Origin: DASWTL01 sp966250385
GTDB lineage: Bacteria > Bacteroidota > Bacteroidia > Sphingobacteriales > Sphingobacteriaceae
Assembly (NCBI GenBank): GCA_966250385.1
Contig: CBINHC010000011.1
Coordinates: 93,229 to 157,228, forward strand
DNA: 64,000 bases
Direction of reading: 5' to 3'
Position 1 is the stretch's first letter, and the number at the start of each line of letters is the position of its first letter. This document shows positions 24,781 to 33,813 of this stretch, piece after piece. The position numbers and the translations under genes are program-made. Below the pieces are notes generated by a model. That model saw only the letters and a list, made by a program, of their open reading frames with translations, was not told where the DNA came from and did not search any database.

Positions 24781-25833
24781 ATGCGCAAGAAAGTATATTT
24801 TGTACTCAGCTCCTTAAATGCAGGCGGGGCCGAACGAGTGTTCTGGCTGCTTTCCCAAAACTTTGACAAGACCCTGTATGATGTGAACCTGGTCCTGCTG
24901 AACTCCAAAGCCGGGTTCTTTTCTTCTGAACTGAAGGATGTCCGGGTAATCGATCTGAAGACGGGTAAAGCGTCGAGGTCCTTTTTTAAGCTATACCGGC
25001 TGTTCCGGAAGGAGAAACCCTACGCGGTATATACGACCGGCGGCCACATCAGTGCGCTGGTCGGCCTGATCTCCTTCTTCATTCCGATTCCGCACCTGAT
25101 TGCCCGGCCTTCCAATGTGGCCGAGGTGATCCGTTTCAAGGGCCCGAAGGCGAGGTTCCTGAGCTTCTTCAACCGGCTGTTCTACAACCGTTTTGATACG
25201 GTGGTCTGCCAGTCCGAGGAGATCCGATCCTCGGTCCGGACGAAATACCGGGAGTCGACCCGGATCGTGATCATTCCCAATCCGGTTATCCCGACCGATT
25301 GGATCAAGAGGGACGCTCCGGCACCCGAAATGCGGAAACTGATCAATGTCGCCCGCCTGACCCGGCAGAAGGGACATGAGCGGCTGATCCGCATGATGGC
25401 CGGGCTCCCGGCCGGTTACCGGCTCGACATTGCCGGCGACGGTCCGCTGAGGGATGAGATTTCCGATCAGGTTCGCACGCTGAACCTCGGGGACCGGGTG
25501 AAGATCCTCGGTCTCGTGAACGGGATCCCGGAACTGCTGGCAGGCTATGACCTGATGGTCCTGCCATCCTACGTAGAAGGATTTCCGAACGTCGTGATTG
25601 AATCCCTTTCAGTAGGGATTCCCGTGGTCGCCTTTGAAGTGGGGGGTATATCGGCCCTGATCCGGGACGGTTTCAACGGCTATATCGTGGCCCAGGGAGA
25701 TGTCGAGGCATTCAAAGACCGGGTCATCCGGGCCTGCAGCCGGTCGTGGGACCACCAGGCCATCAAAGAAGATGTGGCCACCCGCTTCTCGATCGAAGCT
25801 ATTGTTTCGGATTACCAGGAGCTCATCGCCTGA
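24781..25833 (+). CDS. Glycosyltransferase family 4
   Basis: A 350-residue retaining GT-B enzyme. The start MRKKVYFVLSSLNAGGAERV is the typical glycine loop of GT4, and the C-terminal donor-binding region has LINVARLTRQKGHERLI and PSYVEGFPNVVIESLSVGIP (E-x7-E type). It adds one sugar to the lipid-linked repeat unit at the cytoplasmic face. Donor and acceptor cannot be told from sequence. Confidence 0.9.
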   Translation: MRKKVYFVLSSLNAGGAERVFWLLSQNFDKTLYDVNLVLLNSKAGFFSSELKDVRVIDLKTGKASRSFFKLYRLFRKEKPYAVYTTGGHISALVGLISFFIPIPHLIARPSNVAEVIRFKGPKARFLSFFNRLFYNRFDTVVCQSEEIRSSVRTKYRESTRIVIIPNPVIPTDWIKRDAPAPEMRKLINVARLTRQKGHERLIRMMAGLPAGYRLDIAGDGPLRDEISDQVRTLNLGDRVKILGLVNGIPELLAGYDLMVLPSYVEGFPNVVIESLSVGIPVVAFEVGGISALIRDGFNGYIVAQGDVEAFKDRVIRACSRSWDHQAIKEDVATRFSIEAIVSDYQELIA

Positions 25834-25868
25834 GTCGGCGCCTGCGGCGCAACCTAAATGAAGAACTT

Positions 25869-27035
25869 ATGATAAAAGACAGTCTGCTGTTATTGCTGAC
25901 ACCCAATAACAGCCTTGAAAAATGGAATGCCCGGGGGCAGTTATCCCGGGAACTGAGTTTTTATGAGGACCTCTGCAATGCAGGTAACCTGAAGCTGATC
26001 ATTTTCAGTTTTGGCCGCAATGACCGGCGGTTCCTGAGGGATTACCCGCATTTCGAATTGCTGCAGATGTTTCCATGGATACCCCGGAACATCCCGTTCC
26101 GGGTCCAGAACCTCATCTATTACGTTGCAGCCCTGGTCCTGTACAGAAAGTATTTCCGCAGGGTGCTGATCTCCAAGACCAACCAGTTTCGCTCAGCCCG
26201 GTTCGGCCTGCTGCTGAAGTGGTTTTACGGGATTCCGCTGGTCGTCCGGATGGGCTTCTACCATTCTCACTTCAAACGGCTCTCCCGTATGGACCGGCTG
26301 GAAGAGAAGCTGACCTTCCGGTCGGCAGACCGGATCCTGACCACGTCGTTCGAGGCCGGCGGTTTCATCGAAAAGACCTATGGGATCACACCCGAAAAGA
26401 TCCTGTGCATGTGCAATGCCATTGACCTGGACGTCTTCCGGCCTGCCGATGTCCCCAGGGAATATGATGTCGCCTTTGTCGGCCGGCTGGAGAAGCTGAA
26501 GAATATCCAGCTGATGATCGATGCATTCCGCGACACCGAGCTGCGTTTTCTGATCATCGGGGACGGCTCGCTGCGGTCGCTGGTGAAAGCGACGGCCGAA
26601 GCCAGTCCGAACGTCACCTGGAAGGACCGGATAGATAACGTCGAATTGCCGCAATACCTGAACCGCTCGCGGTCCTTTATCCTGCTTTCGACCCATGAGG
26701 GCAATCCCAAGGCGCTGCTGGAAGCGATGGCATGTGGTCTTCCGAGTATTGTGAGCAGGGTTCCGGGAATCCGGGAATGCATCCGGGAGGATGTCAGCGG
26801 CTGGTTTACGGGCATGGATGCTGAGGAGGTCCGCATGAAGGTCCGCAGGCTCGTACAGAACGCAGAAAAGGCCGCTGAAATGGGCCGGCATGCCGCACGG
26901 TGGGTCCGTGAGCAAAGTGACTTCAAGATCAATATCAGGAAGGAAATCGCATTCTATCAGCCCTTTCTGAACCACGGCGAACCGGTCGGTCTGGATACCG
27001 CCCGGCTTCGCGCCCAGACCAAGGCATCCGCCTGA
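25869..27035 (+). CDS. Glycosyltransferase family 4
   Basis: A GT-B enzyme of 388 residues from the ATG at 25869 (MIKDSLLLLLTPNNSLEKW). An earlier in-frame start at 25746 lies inside the preceding gene and is rejected. The donor domain includes YDVAFVGRLEKLKNIQLMI and LLSTHEGNPKALLEAMACGL with the EX7E-like pair. The acceptor half is unlike that of the neighbouring GT4, so it probably adds a different sugar. It is part of the same co-directional run. Confidence 0.88.
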   Translation: MIKDSLLLLLTPNNSLEKWNARGQLSRELSFYEDLCNAGNLKLIIFSFGRNDRRFLRDYPHFELLQMFPWIPRNIPFRVQNLIYYVAALVLYRKYFRRVLISKTNQFRSARFGLLLKWFYGIPLVVRMGFYHSHFKRLSRMDRLEEKLTFRSADRILTTSFEAGGFIEKTYGITPEKILCMCNAIDLDVFRPADVPREYDVAFVGRLEKLKNIQLMIDAFRDTELRFLIIGDGSLRSLVKATAEASPNVTWKDRIDNVELPQYLNRSRSFILLSTHEGNPKALLEAMACGLPSIVSRVPGIRECIREDVSGWFTGMDAEEVRMKVRRLVQNAEKAAEMGRHAARWVREQSDFKINIRKEIAFYQPFLNHGEPVGLDTARLRAQTKASA

Positions 27036-27086
27036 AAACCGGTGGCTCACAGCTCCGGGCAAACCCTTTTACCTAAACTGAAAAAT

Positions 27087-28028
27087 ATGTTTTCCGTCAT
27101 TATTCCTGTTCATAATAAATTACCGCATCTGGAACGATCGGTCTATTCGGTATTGAACCAAACCTTTGACAATTTTGAGCTGATCCTCGTCGATGACGCT
27201 TCATCGGACGGCTCTTCCGAAAAGCTCAGGACCTTTACTGACCCGCGGATCCGGGTTCTGACCCGGGATGTCCCGGGCCCCGGGGGCTATGCGGCCCGGA
27301 ATCTGGGCATCTCCGAAGCGAAAAGCCGCTGGATCTGCTTCCTGGACGCCGACGACGAATGGAAGCCGGACTATCTGCTGAACGTCTCTGAAGCGATCCG
27401 TCTGAATCCCGGTAACCGGCTGTTCGCCAGCGGCTACTACGTGTCCGATGTGACCTTCAGCCGGAACGGGATGTATTACCACCGGAACTCCAGGCGCGGA
27501 AGCCACGAATTCGACTTCACGCAGTTCCTGCTGCAGAAACCTGTGTGGACCGGCGCGGTCGTTATTGAAAGGGATACGCTGATTCGTGCCGGACTCTTTC
27601 CCGAGGGAAGAGCACTCAGGGGCGGTGACGAGGATCTCTGGCTGAAAGTGATGAGCATGATCCGGACCGGTTACTGGATCAATTATGTCGGCGCGGTCTA
27701 TCACCGGACATCGGTCAACATGGTGACCCGAAATATCCATATGAATTTTGAGTCCATGATTGTCTTTAAAACGGTCAACAGGCTGATCCGGACCGAGACA
27801 GACCCGAAGGTCATCCGGGCGCTGAAGAAATACTGGAACAATAAAGCCTGGTTCTGTTTCAAGACGATCTCCCGCTGGCGGGTGATCACGCTTTCAGATC
27901 TCAGGTATTATTTCTGGGAGCCCGGGCTACTGGATTACAACGTCTTCAAGGCGATCATTTACTCGCTGAAACACCTCTTTCAGCCGGGCCGGTCGCTCAA
28001 GCGTTCCCCGGTTCCCGTGAATCCCTGA
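27087..28028 (+). CDS. Glycosyltransferase family 2
   Basis: An inverting GT-A enzyme of 313 residues from the ATG at 27087 (MFSVIIPVHNKLPHLERSVY). The nucleotide-binding LILVDDASSDGS and the DxD-type metal motif in FLDADDEWKPDYL are clear, with GDEDLWLKV as the probable catalytic-base region. It is the only GT2 in the locus. The longer in-frame start at 27042 overlaps noncoding sequence after the previous gene and is not favoured. Confidence 0.9.
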   Translation: MFSVIIPVHNKLPHLERSVYSVLNQTFDNFELILVDDASSDGSSEKLRTFTDPRIRVLTRDVPGPGGYAARNLGISEAKSRWICFLDADDEWKPDYLLNVSEAIRLNPGNRLFASGYYVSDVTFSRNGMYYHRNSRRGSHEFDFTQFLLQKPVWTGAVVIERDTLIRAGLFPEGRALRGGDEDLWLKVMSMIRTGYWINYVGAVYHRTSVNMVTRNIHMNFESMIVFKTVNRLIRTETDPKVIRALKKYWNNKAWFCFKTISRWRVITLSDLRYYFWEPGLLDYNVFKAIIYSLKHLFQPGRSLKRSPVPVNP

Positions 28029-28066
28029 GCTTCTTACCCCAATAACATCTTACCCAATCGAAACCT

Positions 28067-29152
28067 ATGAAAATTTTAGTTACCGGAACTGCCGGTTTTA
28101 TCGGATTCCACCTTGTTCGGTATTTGCTTGAACGCGGTGACGAGGTGATCGGCATTGACAATATCAACGATTATTACGATGTCAGCCTGAAACACAGCCG
28201 GCTGGCCGAGACCGGCATCACGGTACCCGAATCTGCAGGATCCGAACTGATCCGGAGCCATAAATATCCGAACTACCGGTTCGGAAAGATGGATCTCACT
28301 GACCGCGAGGCGCTGGATCACCTGTTCGGGACTGAAAAGCTCGATGCCGTCTGCAACCTGGCCGCACAGGCAGGCGTCCGTTACAGCCTGATCAACCCCC
28401 AGGCCTATGTCGATTCGAATATCCACGGCTTTCTCCAGGTCCTGGAGTGCTGCCGGCATCATGATATCAAACACCTCGTATACGCCAGTTCGTCCAGCGT
28501 CTACGGCCTGAACGAGGACATGCCCTTTTCAACCGGTCACAATGTGGATCACCCCGTATCCCTGTACGCCGCTTCCAAAAAGAGCAACGAACTGATGGCC
28601 CATACCTACAGCCACCTGTTTAACCTCCCGACCACCGGCCTGCGCTTCTTCACGGTGTACGGTCCGTGGGGCCGCCCGGATATGGCGCCGGTCCTGTTTA
28701 CCAGGGCGATCACAGAGGGCAAAGCGATCAAGGTGTTCAACAACGGCCGGATGAAGCGGGACTTTACCTATATCGACGACATTGTTGAAGGGATCGTCCG
28801 CGTCATCGATAATCCGCCGGCCGGTAATGCGGCCTGGGCGGGTAAGCATCCGGATCCGGCAACTTCGAGGGCTCCTTACCGGATCTTCAACATTGGCAGG
28901 GGCGAGCCTGTGGACCTGATGGAATTCATCAGCACCATCGAACGCAATCTTGGGATGGAGGCACGGAAGGAATTCCTTCCGATGCAGGACGGCGACGTAG
29001 CTGCCACCTGGGCAAACATCGACGACCTGGTGAACATCCTCGGCTACCAGCCGAAGGTGAGTATCGGTGAAGGTATCAGCCGCTTTATCAACTGGTACAT
29101 GAGTTACTATGAACCGGTTGCCGTACAAAGCAATCTGGAGGAACTGGAATGA
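28067..29152 (+). CDS. UDP-glucuronate 4-epimerase-like SDR
   Basis: A 361-residue NAD-dependent epimerase. The nucleotide motif TGTAGFIGFHL starts at residue 6 and the catalytic YAASK is at 167-171. The segments IDNINDYYDVSLKHSRL and TVYGPWGRPDMA are typical of the UDP-GlcA 4-epimerase subgroup (LpsL, Cap1J, WbnF types), which makes UDP-GalA. No UDP-glucose dehydrogenase is in the locus, so UDP-GlcA would come from elsewhere, or the enzyme acts on another uronate. The stop overlaps the next start by 4 bases. Confidence 0.87.
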   Translation: MKILVTGTAGFIGFHLVRYLLERGDEVIGIDNINDYYDVSLKHSRLAETGITVPESAGSELIRSHKYPNYRFGKMDLTDREALDHLFGTEKLDAVCNLAAQAGVRYSLINPQAYVDSNIHGFLQVLECCRHHDIKHLVYASSSSVYGLNEDMPFSTGHNVDHPVSLYAASKKSNELMAHTYSHLFNLPTTGLRFFTVYGPWGRPDMAPVLFTRAITEGKAIKVFNNGRMKRDFTYIDDIVEGIVRVIDNPPAGNAAWAGKHPDPATSRAPYRIFNIGRGEPVDLMEFISTIERNLGMEARKEFLPMQDGDVAATWANIDDLVNILGYQPKVSIGEGISRFINWYMSYYEPVAVQSNLEELE

Positions 29153-30207
29153 GCAACAGGATCTTGTTTATTACCCCGGGTCTTACCCGCGGCGGGGCCG
29201 AGACCCAGATGGTGAAGGTCGCCCGCTTCCTGAAGGCGCAGGGAAAGTCCGTCCGGATCCTGGCGCTGAAGCCGCTGAACGACTTCCATGATGTCGACTT
29301 CCAGGCCGAAGGGATCAAGGTGACGTTCCTGAGCAACTGGAAGAGCCGGTTTCTGACAAACACCGTTACGCTGTTCAGGCTGGTTGGTCAGTACAGGCCC
29401 AATGTGGTGGTTGCGTTCATGTTTATCGCCATCGTATTCGCCCGGGTGCTGAAGCTTCGGTACCGGTTCCATCTGATTTCCTCCGTCCGGAGTTCCGTGA
29501 TCAGCCGGAAGTGGCAGAAACTGCTGAAACTGACCGCCCGCCTGGATGACCTGATCGTCTATAATTCGAACGCTTCCAAGGTGAATTTTGAGACCCAGTC
29601 AGCGGCCAAGCGCAACGGCATAATCATCAATAACGCGGTGGCCATACCGGCTGTCGAGCCGGTGGTTACCGGCGCAAGCGGTGAGAGTCCTTTTGTCTGG
29701 GTCACCGTCGCCCACTTCAGGCCGGCCAAGGACTACCGGACACTCTTCCGGGCGATGGCGCTCCTGAAAGATGAACCGGTCAGGCTGGACTGCCTGGGGC
29801 ATATCCGGGAAGAGTGGCCCTATGAGATGCTCCGGGAACTGGGGATCGAAGACAAGGTGCGGATACTGGGTTTCCAGTCCAATCCGGGCGAGTTCCTGCG
29901 GCAGGGCGATGGATTCGTGCTTTCGACCTTTGGTGAAGGATCACCGAATTCGATGCTGGAGGCGATGTCATATTATAAGCCGGTGGTCGCCTCAGCGGTC
30001 GACGGCATTGAAGAGTTTCTCCGGGATGCAGGGTGCGGGTTCCTCGCCCGCGGAATGGATCCGGAGGACCTCGCCAGCCAGATGCGCTATGTGATGCACC
30101 TGAGTCCTGAAGAACGGCAGAAGATCGGCCGTAAGGGACGCCGGTATGTCGAAGATAATTTTTCAGAGGAACAGGTGCTGGAGAAGTGGTTGCAAGTGGT
30201 CTGTTAA
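29149..30207 (+). CDS. Glycosyltransferase family 4
   Basis: A 352-residue GT-B enzyme beginning MSNRILFITPGLTRGGAETQ, the usual GT4 glycine-loop start. The C-terminal half has FVWVTVAHFRPAKDYRTLFR and LSTFGEGSPNSMLEAMSYYK, giving the donor-binding EX7E arrangement. The ATG lies within the last codons of the epimerase gene (ATGA overlap), so translation is coupled. Donor sugar unknown. Confidence 0.9.
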   Translation: MSNRILFITPGLTRGGAETQMVKVARFLKAQGKSVRILALKPLNDFHDVDFQAEGIKVTFLSNWKSRFLTNTVTLFRLVGQYRPNVVVAFMFIAIVFARVLKLRYRFHLISSVRSSVISRKWQKLLKLTARLDDLIVYNSNASKVNFETQSAAKRNGIIINNAVAIPAVEPVVTGASGESPFVWVTVAHFRPAKDYRTLFRAMALLKDEPVRLDCLGHIREEWPYEMLRELGIEDKVRILGFQSNPGEFLRQGDGFVLSTFGEGSPNSMLEAMSYYKPVVASAVDGIEEFLRDAGCGFLARGMDPEDLASQMRYVMHLSPEERQKIGRKGRRYVEDNFSEEQVLEKWLQVVC

Positions 30208-30233
30208 TGTTCCTGAAATCAACCTGAGTTTAT

Positions 30234-31376
30234 ATGAATCACCTTTCAGTACTTGCTCTTTTCCTCTTCGCGGCCTGCTCCGGGAAGACGGAGAAGAAGC
30301 CCGAAGCAACGATGACGTATCAGGAGAACCTTCAGTGGCAGCCGGTAGCCGTCAGCTACGGAAACGTGGCCGAAAAAGGGTTCGAGCTCGAAAAAGCACT
30401 CCCTCCGGGCTATGTGAAAGACGGCACCGAGGATTATACGGCATATATCCAATCGGCGATCTTCAATCACGACCGGCTGATTTTCCCCGCGTTTCCCCTG
30501 AAGATCAATGAATCCGGGCTGAGGGTAAACTCCAATAAAACGCTGGTCTTTCCCAAAGGCTCCGAGCTGAGGCTTGCCGCTACCGAAAAGGGAAAATATG
30601 CGATCCTGGACATCCGGAATGCCCGGAACGTGGAGCTGATCGATCCGGTGCTCATCGGGGACCGGGACAGACACCTGGGTGAGGGCGGCGAATGGGGGAT
30701 GGGCATCAATATCGTATCCTCGGAAAATATCTCCGTCTATAATGCCAGGGTCTCCAAATGCTGGGGGGATGGAATTTACATTGCCGGCAGTACCGACCGC
30801 GGGCCCTCCCGGAATATTAAGATTGTCAACGCCTATTGCCGGGAGAACCGGCGAAACGGAATCTCGGTGATCAATGTCGACGGCCTTGAGCTGATCTCGC
30901 CTTACTCCGGTTACAATGAGGGAGTCGATCCGCAGTGCGGGATTGATATCGAACCGAATAAGCCGAGCGACCTCATCCGGAACATCCGCATCGTGGACGC
31001 CCGGACCGAATATAACCCGGGGGCCGGGATCAGTATCGGGATCAACAAGCTTTACGGCAGCGGTGACCGGCAGGTCAGCGTAGATATCCGAAAACCGGTT
31101 GATTACGGTTCGATGGAGGGACTTCTGATATCCTGTTCGGTCAGCCGTTCCAAAAACGGGGAGAAGGTCGGCGGAACGATCACCGTTACTGATCCTGTCT
31201 GGAAGTACAATGCGAATACTTCGCTGAGTGTGCACAAGCTTCGCGAACCCGCACTTCGGGTGCAGGTCAGCAATGCGGCCGTCACCGATCCCAAAGGCAA
31301 GCCCGTCTCCAGAGACGCATTTCACCAGCAGGTTCAGGCGACCCTGCGGTCACCCGACCAGGTGGCTCTCAAATAA
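30234..31376 (+). CDS. Right-handed beta-helix lipoprotein (pectate lyase-like fold)
   Basis: A 380-residue SPII lipoprotein (N-terminus MNHLSVLALFLFAACSGK, lipid Cys15). After a Lys/Glu-rich linker, short repeated strands of the type NARNVELIDPVLIG, SSENISVYNARVS, RNIKIVNAYCREN and VDGLELISPYSGYN mark a parallel beta-helix with about 8-10 coils, as in polysaccharide lyases and glycoside hydrolases of the GH28/PL type. Inside an exopolysaccharide locus it may cut, modify or anchor the polymer in the periplasm or at the cell surface. No catalytic triad can be named with confidence, so the activity is open. Confidence 0.8.
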   Translation: MNHLSVLALFLFAACSGKTEKKPEATMTYQENLQWQPVAVSYGNVAEKGFELEKALPPGYVKDGTEDYTAYIQSAIFNHDRLIFPAFPLKINESGLRVNSNKTLVFPKGSELRLAATEKGKYAILDIRNARNVELIDPVLIGDRDRHLGEGGEWGMGINIVSSENISVYNARVSKCWGDGIYIAGSTDRGPSRNIKIVNAYCRENRRNGISVINVDGLELISPYSGYNEGVDPQCGIDIEPNKPSDLIRNIRIVDARTEYNPGAGISIGINKLYGSGDRQVSVDIRKPVDYGSMEGLLISCSVSRSKNGEKVGGTITVTDPVWKYNANTSLSVHKLREPALRVQVSNAAVTDPKGKPVSRDAFHQQVQATLRSPDQVALK

Positions 31377-31444
31377 CGATTATTCCGTTTTCTCACCGTC
31401 CGGACTCCTGTCCCTCGCGGCAGTTACGATTCAACACACCTATC

Positions 31445-32593
31445 ATGTCAGTCAGAAAAAGAAAAGTATTAATATCATGCAGTTATGCCGGTTCGCTGAT
31501 CAATTTCCGTGGAAAACTGATCCAGGAACTGGTCAAGGATCATGAAGTTTATGCCTTCGTTCCGGGTAACTACCCGGACCGCGTCAGGCACACGCTCCAT
31601 GCCTGGGGCGTTAAGGTCTATCATAACAATCTTTCCCGGAACAGCGTATCCCTGCTGGGCGACATCCAGTATATGGTCCAGCTCTACAGGATCATACAGG
31701 CCGTCAAGCCCGACCTGTTTTTCGCCTATACCTTTAAACCGATCATCTATGGCTCCATCGTGGCATCATTCTGCAGGGTGGAAGGGATCTGTTCCATGCT
31801 GACCGGTCTGGGATACACCTTTGTCAAGAAATCAAAAGTCAGTGTCACCCAGGAGCTGACCAAGAGGCTGCTGAAGTTCAGCCTTAAGCCCAATAAGCAG
31901 ATCAAGATCATCTTCCAGAACAACGATGATCTGAACCAGCTGCTGGCTTCCAGGATCATCGACGAAAAGAATAAGGCATTTGTTGTCAACGGATCGGGGG
32001 TTGATCTCACCCATTTTCATTACGACATCCCGGATACCCGCAACATTACCTTCCTGATGATGGCCCGTCTGATCCGTGCAAAAGGCGTCGAGGAGTTTTT
32101 CAATGCGGCCGTAAAGATCAGGAGCAAATATCCGCATGTCCGTTTCCGGTATCTGGGATCGGAGGACAAAGGGATCGACTGTATCGATCCCGGGCTGCTG
32201 GAAAGGATCAAATCGAACGAGGTCATCGAGTATGGTGGCAGCGTACCGGATGTACGGCCGTTCATCCGTGAAGCATCGGTGGTGGTCCTGCCATCCTATT
32301 ACGGGGAGGGTACACCGCGTTCCCTGCTGGAAGCCATGGCCATCGGCCGGGCGATCCTGACATCCAATGCGGCGGGGTGCCGGGAAACTGTGAATCCGGA
32401 CCCGGAAAGAGTCAATGGATTTGCCATTCCGCCGCGGGATGCCGACGCCCTGGCCGAAAAAATGGAATACTACATTCTGAACCCCGACAAGATCATGGAG
32501 CATGGTTATCACGGCCGGCTTTACGCGGAAGACCGCTATGACGTGAATAAAGTTAATGAGCAGATGCTGCAGATTTTTGATCTAAACCCGTAA
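31445..32593 (+). CDS. Glycosyltransferase family 4 (PglA-like)
   Basis: A 382-residue GT-B enzyme. The N-terminal region has CSYAGSLINFRGKLIQEL and FFAYTFKPIIYGSI, and the C-terminal donor domain has ITFLMMARLIRAKGVEEFF and PSYYGEGTPRSLLEAMAIGR. This pattern resembles PglA-type enzymes, which add the second sugar to a diNAcBac-linked lipid. That fits its place directly before the PglC-like initiating transferase. The PglA link is inference from context and general similarity. Confidence 0.88.
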   Translation: MSVRKRKVLISCSYAGSLINFRGKLIQELVKDHEVYAFVPGNYPDRVRHTLHAWGVKVYHNNLSRNSVSLLGDIQYMVQLYRIIQAVKPDLFFAYTFKPIIYGSIVASFCRVEGICSMLTGLGYTFVKKSKVSVTQELTKRLLKFSLKPNKQIKIIFQNNDDLNQLLASRIIDEKNKAFVVNGSGVDLTHFHYDIPDTRNITFLMMARLIRAKGVEEFFNAAVKIRSKYPHVRFRYLGSEDKGIDCIDPGLLERIKSNEVIEYGGSVPDVRPFIREASVVVLPSYYGEGTPRSLLEAMAIGRAILTSNAAGCRETVNPDPERVNGFAIPPRDADALAEKMEYYILNPDKIMEHGYHGRLYAEDRYDVNKVNEQMLQIFDLNP

Positions 32594-32599
32594 GTATAT

Positions 32600-33244
32600 A
32601 TGTACCGGATATTTTTCAAACGATTCTTTGATCTGGTCCTGGCGTCGGTGCTGTTTACGGTCAGCCTGCCGGTGTTTGCCGTGTTATTTGTGGTTCTGGC
32701 CGTTTATTATAAGGGATCACCGTTCTTTTACCAGGAGCGGCCCGGTTACCTCGGACGGCCGTTCCGTGTGATCAAGTTCCGGTCAATGACCGACGCATTT
32801 GACCGTGACGGGCATCCGCTTCCCGATAAGGACCGGATCACGCCGGTCGGGATCTTCCTTCGGAAGACTTCCCTGGATGAACTCCCGCAGCTGATCAACG
32901 TGCTTCGGGGCGACATGTCGTTCATCGGACCGCGCCCTTTGCTGACCCGTTACCTGCCCTATTATTCCGACCGGGAGATGACCCGGCACCAGGTGCGTCC
33001 GGGCATTACCGGGCTTGCCCAGATTAACGGGCGGAACTTCCTGAACTGGAAGGACCGGCTCGAACTGGACGCACGGTATGTGGAAGCGCTGAGTTTCCGG
33101 CTCGACCTGTATATCTTCCTGCGGACGGCCGTTAAGGTGTTCCGGGGAAGTGATATCAAGGTGGTTCCCGACGGAACGCCCTTTGATATTTACCGGCAGG
33201 CAGAACTCCGGACCAGCCGGTCCAACCAACTAAGCGCACCCTGA
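32600..33244 (+). CDS. Initiating phosphoglycosyltransferase (PglC-like, monotopic)
   Basis: Transfers a sugar phosphate from a UDP-sugar to undecaprenyl phosphate, starting the repeat unit. At 214 residues it is the short monotopic form: one N-terminal re-entrant hydrophobic helix (FDLVLASVLFTVSLPVFAVL), then the catalytic domain with KFRSMTD, LRKTSLDELPQLINVL, MSFIGPRPLL and RPGITGLAQINGRN. Lacking the extra WcaJ/WbaP membrane domain, it resembles PglC, which uses UDP-diNAcBac. PglE- and PglF-like enzymes at the end of the locus support that donor class. Confidence 0.93.
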   Translation: MYRIFFKRFFDLVLASVLFTVSLPVFAVLFVVLAVYYKGSPFFYQERPGYLGRPFRVIKFRSMTDAFDRDGHPLPDKDRITPVGIFLRKTSLDELPQLINVLRGDMSFIGPRPLLTRYLPYYSDREMTRHQVRPGITGLAQINGRNFLNWKDRLELDARYVEALSFRLDLYIFLRTAVKVFRGSDIKVVPDGTPFDIYRQAELRTSRSNQLSAP

Positions 33245-33262
33245 TTAACACCAATAATTTTT

Positions 33263-33796
33263 ATGATAGAAGGAGAGCTCATTTACCTGCGTCCGATGGA
33301 AATCGAGGACGTCAAACATAAAGTCCAGTGGGTCAACGACCATGAGGTCCGGAAATCCCTCGTTTACAGTGATTATCCGGCCACCGTTCTGGGAACCGAA
33401 CAATGGCTCAGGCGTGTGGCGGGCGATCCCGCGCGAAAGAATTTCATGGTGTGCATGAAGGCAGACCACAAGACGATCGGCTTTGCCGGCATCAAAAGTA
33501 TCGACCGGATCAACCTGAAGTGCGAATCCTTCATGGGAATCGGTGTCAAGGAATACTGGGGAAAAGGCCTGGGATATGACATCAAGAAGGCGATACTGGA
33601 ATACTGCTTCTACGAACTGCAGCTGAACAAGGTCTACAGCATGCATCTCGCCGACAACCAGGCCATGATCAGGATCAATATGAAACTGGGCGGAAAGCTC
33701 GAAGGGACATTAAGGGAGGATGTCTGGCACAACGGAAAATTTCAGGACATGGTCATTATTTCGATCCTAAAAAATGAATTCAATCCAAGAACATAA
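33263..33796 (+). CDS. GNAT-family N-acetyltransferase
   Basis: A 177-residue acyl-CoA-dependent transferase of the RimJ/PseH-like type. Strand and loop motifs are IYLRPMEIEDVKHKVQWV at the start, FMGIGVKEYWGKGLGYDIKK (acetyl-CoA pyrophosphate loop, GxGxG-like) and LHLADNQAMIRIN-type features near the C-terminus. In this locus it is the best candidate for N-acylation of a UDP-4-amino-sugar made by the PglF/PglE-like pair, the step PglD performs elsewhere with a different fold. It follows the initiating transferase by 18 bases. Confidence 0.85.
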   Translation: MIEGELIYLRPMEIEDVKHKVQWVNDHEVRKSLVYSDYPATVLGTEQWLRRVAGDPARKNFMVCMKADHKTIGFAGIKSIDRINLKCESFMGIGVKEYWGKGLGYDIKKAILEYCFYELQLNKVYSMHLADNQAMIRINMKLGGKLEGTLREDVWHNGKFQDMVIISILKNEFNPRT

Positions 33797-33813
33797 ACCA
33801 CAATAATATCAAT

